Shown here piece by piece: positions 8,459 to 18,884 of a DNA stretch of 64,000 nucleotides (positions are counted from its first letter, which is position 1; every line of letters begins with the position of its first letter). The position numbers were made by a program, and so were the translations under genes. Source of the stretch: Algorimicrobium echini (GTDB lineage Bacteria > Bacteroidota > Bacteroidia > Flavobacteriales > Flavobacteriaceae); contig NZ_FOVN01000001.1 in the NCBI RefSeq assembly GCF_900115185.1, forward strand, positions 496,001 through 560,000, read 5' to 3'. The notes under the pieces were generated by a model. It had not been told where the DNA came from. It was given only the letters and a program-made list of their open reading frames with translations, and did no database searches.

Positions 8459-11185
8459 ATGAGATCAATTCTTTCAATTTTATTGTTGTTTTCTTGTGCA
8501 ATAACATTTGCACAAACAACAATTTCAGGAACAGTTGTAGATGGAAATGAGCAACCTATTCCAGGCGCAAATGTCATAGTTTCAGGAACCACAACTGGTA
8601 CCATTACCGATTTTGATGGCGCTTTTACCCTTACAGTATCCCAAAGTCCACCGTTTACCATTCAAGCTAGTAGTGTTGGATTCGAATCTGCTTCTTTAGA
8701 AGTAACTTCAAGTAGTGACACTATTAAACTTGTTCTTACCGAGGGCACCTCTTTAGATGAAGTCGTTATTTCGGCTTCTAGAACACCAGAACGTATTTTT
8801 GAATCTCCGGTAACTGTTGAACGTTTCGGGTTGAAAGAAATTAAAAATACTGCTTCTGCTGATTTCTATGGTGGTTTAGAAAACTTAAAAGGTGTGGATG
8901 TAAATACGAACAGTTTAACATTCAAATCTATAAACACCAGAGGTTTTGCATCTTTTGCAAACACGCGTTTCATGCAATTAGTAGACGGTATGGATAACTC
9001 TACACCAGCCTTAAACTTCCCAATTGGAAATTTAGTTGGTATGACAGAAACTGATGTATTAAGCGTAGAATTATTACCAGGAGCTGCTTCTGCACTTTAT
9101 GGTGCAAATGCCTTCAATGGTATTTTGTTTATGCGTAGTAAAAATCCATTTGACCATACTGGAATTAGTGGTTACGTAAAACAAGGAATTACGTCTCAAG
9201 ATGCAGGAGGCGATAATAGTTACACAGATGTTGGTATCCGTATGGCTTACAAGTTTTCAGACAAGTTTGCTGCTAAAGTTAATTTTGGTTGGTTAAGTGG
9301 TACAGATTGGTTTGCCACTAACTATGAAGGCAAACCAGGAACAGGTGCAACAAGAGCTGCCGTAGACTATGATGGTTACAATATTTATGGTGATGAAGTT
9401 TCTACAAATATTAGAGCTGCTTCAGGTGGTTTAGGGTTTATTCCTAATGTAAATGTAAGTAGAACAGGATATGAAGAACGCGATCTTACAGATTATAATG
9501 CGGAAAGCATTAAAGCAGATTGGGGCTTGTATTACAGACCATGGGCTAATGATTTTGAAATTGCTTACGTTGGTAAAATAGGTACAGGTTCAACAATCTA
9601 CCAAGGTACAAACCGTTATAATATTGATAACTTTACACAACAACAACACAAAATAGAAGTTAGAAATGATAATTTCTTTGTAAGAGGATATGTTGTAGCT
9701 GATAAAGCTGGTGACTCTTATGATATGGTTTTTACAGGAATAAATATAAACCGTTCATGGAAAAGTGATGAAGACTGGTTTGGCGACTATATAAATACTT
9801 TTGCTGGTGCAACTTTAGGTGGCGCATCTGAAGCTCAAGCTCACCAAGCAGCAAGAACAGCTGCAGACCAGGGTCGTTTGTTACCAGGAACTGCTGCCTT
9901 TCAAAATGCTTTTAACAAAGTAATTTCAAATTCAGATTTATCCGTTGGGTCTCGTTTTCAAGATGCTTCTAAATACTATCATTCTGATGCCAATTATAAC
10001 TTCAGCCATTTAATCGATTTTGCTGAAATTCAAGTTGGCGGATCATTCAGACAATATGATTTAAATTCTTCCGGTACAATCTACACAGATTTTGATGGGC
10101 CAATCCAATACTCTGAATTTGGTGTTTACACACAAATTCAAAAACAATTAGATTTAAACGAAAGTTTAAAACTGAAATTAACTGGATCCTTAAGATATGA
10201 TAAATCAGAATTATTTGAAGGTTTCTTATCACCAAGAATTTCTGCTGGTTTTACTGTTAACGAAAACCACAATATTAGAGGTTCTTTCCAAACAGGATTT
10301 AGAAATCCAACAACACAAGATTTATTTATTGGTTTAGATGCAGGTCGTGCGGTTTTAGTAGGATCAGCCGAGTCTAATTTAGATCGTGATGTAAGAACAT
10401 ATTCTGTAAGTACTAGTGGTCAATTACTTGGTCAAGGTTCTACATCCGTTATTTCTGGTCGTGCTGCCTATGAGAATTCATTTACATTAAACTCTGTTCA
10501 AAACGGCGCTCCTGTTGCTTCCGATATAGATATTGTAAAACCAGAACAAGTAACTTCTATAGAGGTTGGATATCGTGGTAAAGTAAAACGCTTAATTATT
10601 GATGCTAGCGTGTATTTTAACTCATATTCCGATTTTATCTCAAACGAAACGGTAGTTGTACCTTTATACGGACAAGTTGGCGATAACACCTTGTCTTTAG
10701 CAGCATTACAAAATGGCGATTTTAAAGCCTATCAGACTTACACAAACTCAGGTGCAAATATTGAATCTTATGGTGCAGCCATTGGTTTATCAACTAAAGT
10801 TTTTGGAGATTATGATTTAAGCGCAAATTACACGTTTACAAAACAAGAATTTGACCAAGCTAAATATCCAGATTTTAGAACCAGTTTTAATACACCAGAA
10901 CATAAAGTGAAAATGTCCTTCGGTAACACGAATGTCATCAAAAATTTAGGATTTAATTTAGCTTGGAGATGGAGTGATTCTTACTTCTGGCAAGCAACAT
11001 TTGGTGATGGCGACATACCTTCATTCCATACAGTTGACGCACAGTTGAGCTATACAATTCCAAAAATTAAATCGGTTATTAAGGTAGGTGCTACCAACTT
11101 ATTAGGTGACGAATACTTCACTGCCATTGGTACTGGAAATATAGGTTCTATGTATTATGCCTCAATAGTAATAAATAATTTATAA
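8459..11185 (+). CDS. TonB-dependent outer-membrane receptor with CarboxypepD-reg-like domain
   Basis: A 908-residue outer-membrane transporter. Signal peptide 1-19, then a carboxypeptidase-regulatory-like Ig fold at about 20-105 (ISGTVVDGNEQPIPGANV, the hallmark of Bacteroidota receptors). The plug domain lies at about 108-230 (VVISASRTPERIFESPVTVE acting as TonB box region; LPGAASALYGANAFNGI), and a long beta-barrel ends in an aromatic-rich strand (YYASIVINNL). The substrate cannot be read from sequence. It is followed after 4 bases by a GDSL-like lipoprotein, so the two probably form a binding/processing and uptake pair. No convincing TAnnTTTG box was found in the 156 bases upstream. Confidence 0.9.
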   Translation: MRSILSILLLFSCAITFAQTTISGTVVDGNEQPIPGANVIVSGTTTGTITDFDGAFTLTVSQSPPFTIQASSVGFESASLEVTSSSDTIKLVLTEGTSLDEVVISASRTPERIFESPVTVERFGLKEIKNTASADFYGGLENLKGVDVNTNSLTFKSINTRGFASFANTRFMQLVDGMDNSTPALNFPIGNLVGMTETDVLSVELLPGAASALYGANAFNGILFMRSKNPFDHTGISGYVKQGITSQDAGGDNSYTDVGIRMAYKFSDKFAAKVNFGWLSGTDWFATNYEGKPGTGATRAAVDYDGYNIYGDEVSTNIRAASGGLGFIPNVNVSRTGYEERDLTDYNAESIKADWGLYYRPWANDFEIAYVGKIGTGSTIYQGTNRYNIDNFTQQQHKIEVRNDNFFVRGYVVADKAGDSYDMVFTGININRSWKSDEDWFGDYINTFAGATLGGASEAQAHQAARTAADQGRLLPGTAAFQNAFNKVISNSDLSVGSRFQDASKYYHSDANYNFSHLIDFAEIQVGGSFRQYDLNSSGTIYTDFDGPIQYSEFGVYTQIQKQLDLNESLKLKLTGSLRYDKSELFEGFLSPRISAGFTVNENHNIRGSFQTGFRNPTTQDLFIGLDAGRAVLVGSAESNLDRDVRTYSVSTSGQLLGQGSTSVISGRAAYENSFTLNSVQNGAPVASDIDIVKPEQVTSIEVGYRGKVKRLIIDASVYFNSYSDFISNETVVVPLYGQVGDNTLSLAALQNGDFKAYQTYTNSGANIESYGAAIGLSTKVFGDYDLSANYTFTKQEFDQAKYPDFRTSFNTPEHKVKMSFGNTNVIKNLGFNLAWRWSDSYFWQATFGDGDIPSFHTVDAQLSYTIPKIKSVIKVGATNLLGDEYFTAIGTGNIGSMYYASIVINNL

Positions 11186-11189
11186 GAAT

Positions 11190-12836
11190 ATGAAAAAGAT
11201 AACACGAGATATCAAATATATTTGTCTACTTGCAGCAACAATTACCTTATCTGCATGTAGTAGTGATGATGATGCATCATCTAATGTTGAACAACCAAAA
11301 CCAGCTTTAGTAACTGGAGAGGCTAATTTTTCTAAATATATAGCCGTTGGTGCTTCATTTTCTGCTGGTTTTACAGATAACGCCCTATTTATTGCAGCAC
11401 AAAACAATTCATTTCCTAATATGCTATCTCAAAAATTTGCGCTAGCAGGAGGTGGTTCATTCACGCAGCCTTTAATGGCAGATAATGTTGGCGGATTGTT
11501 ATTTAATGGAATGCCACTATTTGATACTGATGGAAACCGGCAATTCGGACCTCGTTTGTTTTTTAATGGAACAGGTCCTACACCATTAAATGCCATGTCA
11601 ACAACAGAAGCAACAAATGTCCTTTCAGGACCTTTTAACAACTATGGTATTCCAGGCTTAAAAAGTTTTCATTTAGGAGTTGCAGGATATGGGTTTGCAA
11701 ATCCATATTTTGGCAGAATGGCTTCTAATCCAATGGCAACAGTTCTAGGTGATGCAGTTAACGAAAGTCCAACATTTTTCACTTTATCTGAAATAGGCGG
11801 AAATGATGTGTTGGGTTATGCAACTTCTGGTGGAACAGGTGTTGATCAAACTGGAAATTTTGATCCATCCACATACGGAGGAAACGATATCACAGACCCT
11901 ATTGTATTTGACACTTCATTTAGAGCAGCAATAGGAGCATTAATTGGAACTAATAATGCTAAAGGTGTTGTTACTAATGTCCCTTATATTACCAGTTTAG
12001 CACATTTTACAACGGTTCCTTATAATCCATTAGACCCTTCAAACCCTGATTTTGCTTCCCAAATACCTACATTAAATAATGTTTATGGTGCAATAAATCA
12101 GATTTTTATAGCTTTAGGAGAAGAGGACCGCGTTATTGTTTTTTCAACTGAACAAGCAAATGCGGTAGTTTTAAAAGATGAAAGCTTAACTGATCTTTCG
12201 GCACAAATTACAGGTGCATTATTGGCCAGTCCAACATTCCCAGCATTTATAGCGCAATTTGGTTTACCTCCAGCAGCCGCTCCAATAGTAGCCGGATTAT
12301 TAGGCCAAACATATGGTCAAGCCAGACAAGCAACAGCTAATGATTTATTTGTTTTACCAAGTAGTTCTATAATAGGCGAAGTTAATGAAGATTACGCCGC
12401 ATTTTTAGCCAGTCAAGGATTATCACCAGCCGTTGCTGGACAATTTGCTGTAGAAGGTGTTACTTTACCATTAGCAGACAAATGGGCTTTAATACCAAGT
12501 GAGCAAGCAGCTATAAAAACAGCCACTGATGCCTATAATGCAACCATTGAAACCGTTGCGGCAGACAATGGATTAGCATTAGTTGATTTTAAAGGTATTT
12601 TAGACGAAGCCGCTACCACAGGCTATGCGTCTGGAAACTACATTTATAATACGGCGTTAGTACAAGGTGGTTTAATAAGCTTGGATGGTATTCACTTAAC
12701 AGCAAGAGGATATGCCATTGTTGCTAACGAAATGATGAAAGCCATTGACGCTACTTATGGCAGTAATTTTGAAGCCTCTGGCAACTTAATTGATGCTGGA
12801 ACACTACCAACAAATTACCCTCCAACATTACGCTAA
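11190..12836 (+). CDS. SGNH/GDSL-like lipoprotein, partner of the preceding TonB receptor
   Basis: A 548-residue lipoprotein with lipobox LSAC (Cys23) followed by SSDDDASS. SGNH hydrolase blocks are recognisable: block I is AVGASFSAG (Ser56; the Asp of GDSL is Ala), block III is IGGNDVLG near residue 203, and block V is LDGIHLTARGY near residue 500 with the catalytic Asp and His. The protein is therefore probably an esterase or lipase exposed at the outer membrane, with large Ala/Gly/Pro-rich insertions between blocks. It starts 4 bases after the receptor gene. The natural substrate, perhaps a lipid or ester whose product enters through the receptor, is inference. A strong terminator follows. 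Confidence 0.8.
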   Translation: MKKITRDIKYICLLAATITLSACSSDDDASSNVEQPKPALVTGEANFSKYIAVGASFSAGFTDNALFIAAQNNSFPNMLSQKFALAGGGSFTQPLMADNVGGLLFNGMPLFDTDGNRQFGPRLFFNGTGPTPLNAMSTTEATNVLSGPFNNYGIPGLKSFHLGVAGYGFANPYFGRMASNPMATVLGDAVNESPTFFTLSEIGGNDVLGYATSGGTGVDQTGNFDPSTYGGNDITDPIVFDTSFRAAIGALIGTNNAKGVVTNVPYITSLAHFTTVPYNPLDPSNPDFASQIPTLNNVYGAINQIFIALGEEDRVIVFSTEQANAVVLKDESLTDLSAQITGALLASPTFPAFIAQFGLPPAAAPIVAGLLGQTYGQARQATANDLFVLPSSSIIGEVNEDYAAFLASQGLSPAVAGQFAVEGVTLPLADKWALIPSEQAAIKTATDAYNATIETVAADNGLALVDFKGILDEAATTGYASGNYIYNTALVQGGLISLDGIHLTARGYAIVANEMMKAIDATYGSNFEASGNLIDAGTLPTNYPPTLR

Positions 12837-12860
12837 AAACAAGCATTTTTATAAGTATTA

Positions 12861-12888
12861 AAAAGCCCTCAATTAGAGGGCTTTTTTT
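12861..12888 (+). terminator. Rho-independent terminator after the GDSL-like gene
   Basis: Ten-base-pair stem AAAAGCCCTC / GAGGGCTTTT with AATTA loop, followed by a T run. It separates the receptor operon from atpD. Confidence 0.9.
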
Positions 12889-12937
12889 ATGACAAAAAAA
12901 GCCGATATTTTTAATATGGTTTTTAAATTAAAACTCA

Positions 12938-12945
12938 TATATTTG
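12938..12945 (+). promoter_or_regulatory. Candidate -7 box (TATATTTG) for atpDC
   Basis: TATATTTG followed by CAG matches the TAnnTTTG consensus and lies 61 bases before the atpD start, downstream of a terminator. No good TTG is seen 17-23 bases upstream. Confidence 0.55.
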
Positions 12946-13003
12946 CAGCGCGAAAACAGTAGGTGTTTTCATTGAATTAAATTGCATAATATTAAACACA
13001 TAA

Positions 13004-14515
<1,512 letters not shown>

Positions 14516-14527
14516 ATCTAGTATCCA

Positions 14528-14551
14528 GTTTGCAGTAGTCGTTTGCAGTAG
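14528..14551 (+). repeat. Short direct repeat between atpD and atpC
   Basis: The 11-mer GTTTGCAGTAG occurs at 14528-14538 and 14541-14551, and ATACTGA is repeated at about 14566-14579. Together they fill most of the 77-base gap between atpD and atpC. Such GCAGT/ACTGA-rich intergenic tracts look like dispersed repeat remnants; no function is apparent. Confidence 0.6.
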
Positions 14552-14592
14552 CAACTGATTGCTAAATACTGAATACTGAATATTTATAAAAT

Positions 14593-14886
14593 ATGTATTT
14601 AGAAATTGTATCGCCAGAGGCAACATTATTTAGTTCGGAAGTAGATTCTGTTATTTTACCTGGAATTAACGGTGAATTTGAAATGCTTAAGAACCACGCT
14701 CCTATCGTTTCGCTTTTAAAAGAAGGTACTATTAAAATTAATACGAATTCTCAAAGCACATTGGTAGTTGATGAGTTACATGCATCTGTTGTTCCACAAA
14801 AGGATAATAAGAAAATACTGACCGTTAAAATCAATTCTGGTACACTAGAGATGAAAGACAATAAAGTAATTATATTAGCTGACTAA
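14593..14886 (+). CDS. atpC: ATP synthase F1 subunit epsilon, short form
   Basis: The 97-residue epsilon subunit of F1. The N-terminal beta-sandwich is complete (LEIVSPEATLFSSEVDSVIL; GEFEMLKNHAPIVSLLKEG). The C-terminal two-helix domain that in longer homologues (about 130-140 residues) inhibits ATP hydrolysis is missing. The chain ends cleanly after the sandwich, as in other flavobacterial epsilons I know, so this is a lineage feature and not a truncation. It shares a transcript with atpD and is followed by a hairpin at 14919-14949. Confidence 0.93.
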   Translation: MYLEIVSPEATLFSSEVDSVILPGINGEFEMLKNHAPIVSLLKEGTIKINTNSQSTLVVDELHASVVPQKDNKKILTVKINSGTLEMKDNKVIILAD

Positions 14887-14918
14887 AAGCTAATTTCAAT
14901 TTCATTAATTAAAATATA

Positions 14919-14949
14919 AAAAAGGCCTTACAATGCGTAAGGTCTTTTT
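14919..14949. terminator. Bidirectional terminator between atpC and the symporter gene
   Basis: A 13-bp stem with one G-T pair (AAAAGGCCTTAC pairing with GTAAGGTCTTTT), 5-base loop and A/T flanks on both sides, suitable for terminating the converging atpC and symporter transcripts. Confidence 0.85.
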
Positions 14950-15034
14950 AAGTTTTTATAGAAAACGTTTAATTAGTTTTACCTCATTCCCTGAATACTA
15001 AATGACTTGGAAAGGGTAATAATATAATTTTAAA

Positions 15035-16846
15035 TTAAAGAACATTCACTTTAATTTTTCTCCATAGTTTAATAAGAATATAAGTAAAAATGATAACTGC
15101 TCCAGTTAAAATTAAGGCATGACCATATTCACCATAAATAAAATAACCTGTAGCAAACATCACACTATAAATCAGTGCACAGCCAACCAACATAGCTAAA
15201 ATACCTGATGGCACACTCCATCCTTCTTTAGTGTCTATCAATTCTAAATTATCGTTACGTGCGTCGTTAACAACTTTATACCAACCTGGACCGCCTGGTT
15301 GAATTTTTTTATAAAATTTCTGTAACACTGTTTGGTTTTCTGATGGTGTTAGGAATGTTACCGCAACCCAAATAATAGTCGTTACTAACACAATCATTGG
15401 GAATTTTGCCCAACCTGGCATAAGTGCATCGTTACCAAAACAATAGATTCCTAAATCGGTAAAATTCAAAATTATTGAAACAAATCCAGATACAAACATA
15501 GCCGAAATTTCGCTCCAGGCATTGATGCGCCACCAAAACCAACGTAAGATAAAAATCAAACCCGTTCCTGCTCCAAACATTAAAATAATATCAAATAATT
15601 GTAAAGCATTGGTTAGAACCAAAGCTAATAATGCACTGCAAACCATTAAAATAATGGTCGCGACTCTACCTACAGTTACCAATTGTTTTTCGGAAGCATT
15701 TGGATTAATTTGCTGCTTATAATAGTCGTTTACAATATAGGATGCTCCCCAATTTAAGTGTGTGGAAATGGTACTCATATAGGCAGCTACCAACGAGGCC
15801 AATACCAAACCTAGCAAACCACTTGGCAACTTCGTTAGCATAGCGGAATAGGCTAAATCATGACCTAATTTATCTTCAGCTACTAAAGGAAAAGCCTCAT
15901 GAATACTGGCTATATCTGGAAATACTACTAATGATGCTAATGCTACAATAATCCATGGCCAAGGCCGTAAGGCATAATGCATAATATTAAAAAAGAAGGT
16001 TGCTCCAATAGCATGATTTTCATTTTTTGCTGCTAACATACGTTGAGCAATATAACCACCTCCTCCTGGTTCGGCTCCTGGATACCAAGAACTCCACCAT
16101 TGTACCGCTAACGGAATAATTAATAAGGTAATTAAAGCTTCGGTATTGGTAAAGTCTGGTAGGATATTTAATTTATCGGCTACATGTTCATGTTGCAACA
16201 TGGCATTTAATCCACCAACTTCTGGTAAACTAACTAAATAATAGGCAGCACCTAAAGCACCAGCCATGGCTGTGAAAAATAAAATAAAATCCGTGTAAAC
16301 CACGCCTTTAAAGCCTCCTAAAGCACTGAATATAACGGTTATGGTTCCAGCATATATAACGGTTTCCCAAGGTTGTAAACCCAGCATAATAGCTCCAATT
16401 TTTATGGCTGCTAATGTTACGGCAGACATGGCTAAAATATTAAAGATAATACCCAAATAAATAGCGCGAAAGGCTCTTAAAAAACGTGCTGGTTTTCCAC
16501 CATAACGCAATTCATAAAACTCAATATCGGTGTTGACTTCAGATTTTCGCCATAACTTGGCATATACAAATACGGTTAGTAAACCTGTTAGTAGAAAAGC
16601 CCACCAAACCCAATTTCCGGACACACCATTGGTTCTTACAATATCAGTTACTAAATTGGGTGTATCGGTAGAAAAGGTTGTTGCTACCATGGAAACCCCT
16701 AACAACCACCAAGGCATATTTCGTCCAGATAAAAAATACTCGGAAGCCGATTTTCCAGATTGTTTGGAAACATAGATTCCTATAAAAAGGGTAATTGCAA
16801 AAAATACAAGGATTAACGTAATATCAAGTACTGATAATTCTACCAT
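15035..16846 (-). CDS. Sodium:solute symporter (SSS family)
   Basis: A 603-residue inner-membrane protein with about 13-14 hydrophobic segments. Family landmarks are 'DITLILVFFAITLFIGIYVS' at TM1, 'SASEYFLSGRNMPWWLLGVS' before TM2, the ion-site 'MVATTFSTDTPN' and 'GGFKGVVYTDFILFF' near residue 180. The substrate cannot be inferred; sugars, amino acids or other organic solutes are possible. A long C-terminal extension carries two further membrane spans (about 545-600). It lies 41 bases downstream of umuD on the same strand and could receive read-through, but a functional link with the SOS genes is not implied. Confidence 0.9.
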   Translation of the reverse strand: MVELSVLDITLILVFFAITLFIGIYVSKQSGKSASEYFLSGRNMPWWLLGVSMVATTFSTDTPNLVTDIVRTNGVSGNWVWWAFLLTGLLTVFVYAKLWRKSEVNTDIEFYELRYGGKPARFLRAFRAIYLGIIFNILAMSAVTLAAIKIGAIMLGLQPWETVIYAGTITVIFSALGGFKGVVYTDFILFFTAMAGALGAAYYLVSLPEVGGLNAMLQHEHVADKLNILPDFTNTEALITLLIIPLAVQWWSSWYPGAEPGGGGYIAQRMLAAKNENHAIGATFFFNIMHYALRPWPWIIVALASLVVFPDIASIHEAFPLVAEDKLGHDLAYSAMLTKLPSGLLGLVLASLVAAYMSTISTHLNWGASYIVNDYYKQQINPNASEKQLVTVGRVATIILMVCSALLALVLTNALQLFDIILMFGAGTGLIFILRWFWWRINAWSEISAMFVSGFVSIILNFTDLGIYCFGNDALMPGWAKFPMIVLVTTIIWVAVTFLTPSENQTVLQKFYKKIQPGGPGWYKVVNDARNDNLELIDTKEGWSVPSGILAMLVGCALIYSVMFATGYFIYGEYGHALILTGAVIIFTYILIKLWRKIKVNVL

Positions 16847-16887
16847 GGATATATCATGTTTTTATTGGAAATGAATCAAGTGGTAAT

Positions 16888-17328
16888 TTATACTTTTTTA
16901 ATCACATTGGTTACAATGCCCCAAATAATAAACTCATTATCTTCCGTTATCTGTATAGGTTGATACATGGCATTTTCTGGTTGCAACCACACACCATCTT
17001 TTTCCACACGGAGGCGTTTTACCGTAAATTCACCATCTAAAAAACAGACCGCAATACGGTTGTTTTCTGGTTCCAAACTTCTATCAATAACCAATAAATC
17101 ATTATCATCTAAACCAGCATCAATCATACTTTGCCCTGATACACGTGCATAAAATGTAGCCATCTTATTTTTAACCAACATGGTATCCAAGGATAAACGT
17201 TCCTCTTTAAAATCTTCTGCTGGCGATGGAAAGCCTGCAGAAATACCAGTATCTAAAAAAACAGCACCTGAATTTTCTGATAAATCTGGTGTGTAAAATG
17301 TTAAGTTTTTGGATGTATGGAGTAGCAT
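16888..17328 (-). CDS. umuD: UmuD-type autoproteolytic subunit (S24 family)
   Basis: The 146-residue LexA/UmuD-fold protein that, after RecA-stimulated self-cleavage, forms the accessory dimer of DNA polymerase V. The expected cleavage bond is Ala31-Gly32 in SAGFPSPAED. The catalytic dyad is Ser67 (VSGQSMIDAG) and Lys104 (FTVKRL). No DNA-binding domain is present, which separates it from LexA. It lies 27 bases downstream of umuC, the reverse of the umuD-umuC order of enterobacteria. Both are on the minus strand and probably share the promoter upstream of umuC. Confidence 0.93.
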   Translation of the reverse strand: MLLHTSKNLTFYTPDLSENSGAVFLDTGISAGFPSPAEDFKEERLSLDTMLVKNKMATFYARVSGQSMIDAGLDDNDLLVIDRSLEPENNRIAVCFLDGEFTVKRLRVEKDGVWLQPENAMYQPIQITEDNEFIIWGIVTNVIKKV

Positions 17329-17355
17329 AACTTTTTTATTATTTATTATTTAATT

Positions 17356-18612
17356 TTACCGCACTTTTAAAATATCGTTCATATTGGTTGTATATCTCGG
17401 TGACAAACGCTCTTGACGCATTTTCCAAGTACGATTTAGATCCTGATTGCCTAGCTTAATTTTATGGGTTTGATATTTTTTATTCAACAAATCTATGGCT
17501 GCCATTAATGGTTTATGCTTCGGGTTTTCATGTTCAAACAAATGTAACTGGTAATTATCATTTGGTACTAAACCCATAACAATGACACCTGCTCGTTTAT
17601 ATTTTACGCCTGTTCTAAAAATTTCTGTTACCGCTTTAACCGCTTCGTGACTTATAATTAACGTTGAATCTGTAGGGTAAGATAAGTTAATTATTTTACT
17701 CGCACGATGTTGTGGTGCATCTGTTTTATGTCTATCACTACTTATTGTTACAAGTATGACATAACAGCTAGATTGTTGCTTTCGTAATTTTTCGGCACAA
17801 CTAGTGGCAAAAGTTGAAATACGCTCTTTAATATTATCTATATCTGAAAACGTGTATTCAAAACTTCGTGTTGTTGCAATGGCTTTTTTGTTCTCAACCT
17901 CATCCAAAAGCATACTTTCTATGCCTTCTAAATCCTTTTTGAGTTTTAATTCGGTAATCGAAAAATGCTTTCGCACCCAGTCATCTGGAAGTTGTGTAAA
18001 ATGATACGCTTTATATACCTGCTTTTCTTTTAAACGTTTAGCTAATCTGCGGCCAATTCCCCAAACATCTTCAATAGCTAACCATTTTAAAGCTTTAATG
18101 CGTTTTTCTTCAGAGTCCATAACATAAACACCTTGGGTTTCTTTCGGAAATTTTCGTGCTATTTTATTAGCCACTTTACTCAAGGCTTTTGTTGGTGCTA
18201 TCCCAACACTAGTTGGAATACCAGTCCATTTTAAAATACGTTTCCGCATCTGACTGCCATAGTCTTGAAAGTCATAGTTTTCAAAACCTTTAAACTGTAA
18301 AAATGCTTCGTCAATACTATACACTTCAACATCTGGAGTGAATTGTTGTAGAATTTTCATCACCCGACTACTCATATCACCATACAAGGGGTAGTTAGAT
18401 GAAAACACATGAATTTGATGTGCTTTACAAAAAGATTCCCATTTAAAAATGGGTGCTCCCATTGGTAGTCCTATAGCTTTGGCTTCGTCACTTCTTGAAA
18501 TAACACAGCCATCATTATTGCTTAAAATAGCTATAGGCTTTCCGTTTAAACTCGGATTAAAAGTGCGTTCGCAAGACGCATAAAAATTATTACAATCTAC
18601 CAGTGCATACAT
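17356..18612 (-). CDS. umuC: Y-family DNA polymerase V catalytic subunit
   Basis: Translesion polymerase of 418 residues. The N-terminal catalytic motif MYALVDCNNFYASCERTF contains the first metal ligand Asp6, and the second carboxylates are in VYSIDEAFLQF near residue 100. The helix-hairpin-helix thumb region follows (WGIGRRLAKRL near residue 190), then the little-finger domain and a C-terminal DUF4113-like tail (PKHKPLMAAIDLLNKKY; LSPRYTTNMNDILKVR). It is transcribed before umuD. A -7 box lies only about 6 bases upstream of the ATG, predicting an almost leaderless mRNA, and a palindrome lies further upstream. Confidence 0.95.
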   Translation of the reverse strand: MYALVDCNNFYASCERTFNPSLNGKPIAILSNNDGCVISRSDEAKAIGLPMGAPIFKWESFCKAHQIHVFSSNYPLYGDMSSRVMKILQQFTPDVEVYSIDEAFLQFKGFENYDFQDYGSQMRKRILKWTGIPTSVGIAPTKALSKVANKIARKFPKETQGVYVMDSEEKRIKALKWLAIEDVWGIGRRLAKRLKEKQVYKAYHFTQLPDDWVRKHFSITELKLKKDLEGIESMLLDEVENKKAIATTRSFEYTFSDIDNIKERISTFATSCAEKLRKQQSSCYVILVTISSDRHKTDAPQHRASKIINLSYPTDSTLIISHEAVKAVTEIFRTGVKYKRAGVIVMGLVPNDNYQLHLFEHENPKHKPLMAAIDLLNKKYQTHKIKLGNQDLNRTWKMRQERLSPRYTTNMNDILKVR

Positions 18613-18617
18613 AAATA

Positions 18618-18625
18618 CAAAGATA
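18618..18625 (-). promoter_or_regulatory. Candidate -7 box (TATCTTTG) of umuC
   Basis: On the minus strand TATCTTTG fits TAnnTTTG exactly and ends 5 bases before the umuC ATG, so transcription would start at or next to the start codon. No TTG is found at the usual upstream spacing, as might be expected for a promoter that is off by default. Confidence 0.55.
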
Positions 18626-18651
18626 GCTGAAATTGTTTTTTAGTTGAAATG

Positions 18652-18665
18652 TACTCTTAAAAGTA
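18652..18665. promoter_or_regulatory. Near-perfect palindrome upstream of umuC, candidate SOS operator
   Basis: TACTCTTAAAAGTA is a 14-base inverted repeat with one G-T-type mismatch, 27 bases upstream of the umuC -7 box and between umuC and the XRE gene. A LexA-type repressor could bind here, but the SOS box of this organism is unknown to me. Confidence 0.35.
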
Positions 18666-18675
18666 ATTCACAAAA

Positions 18676-18882
18676 TTAATCGGGAACATATTCTAAAATA
18701 TCGGCAGGCTGGCAATCCAAGGTTTTACAAATAGCCTCCAAAGTAGAAAACCGAATAGCTCGTGCTTTTCCAGTTTTTAAAATTGATAAGTTCGCTGTAG
18801 TAATACCAATATGGTCTGCTAATTCATAGCTTTTCATTTGGCGTTTTTCTAATTGCACATCTAAATTTATAAGTATAGCCAT
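18676..18882 (-). CDS. Small XRE-family HTH transcriptional regulator
   Basis: A 68-residue protein consisting only of a Cro/C1-type helix-turn-helix: 'KRQMKSYELADHIGITTANL' covers helices 1-3 and 'GKARAIRFSTLEAICKTLDC' the following helices, ending in QPADILEYVPD. This is the YozG-like type that is commonly paired with a DUF2975 membrane protein. It starts 2 bases after the DUF2975 stop codon, so the two are translationally coupled. The twin palindromes at 19401-19417 and 19431-19449 flanking the promoter are the obvious candidate binding sites, implying autoregulation (inference). Confidence 0.9.
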   Translation of the reverse strand: MAILINLDVQLEKRQMKSYELADHIGITTANLSILKTGKARAIRFSTLEAICKTLDCQPADILEYVPD

Positions 18883-18884
18883 AA

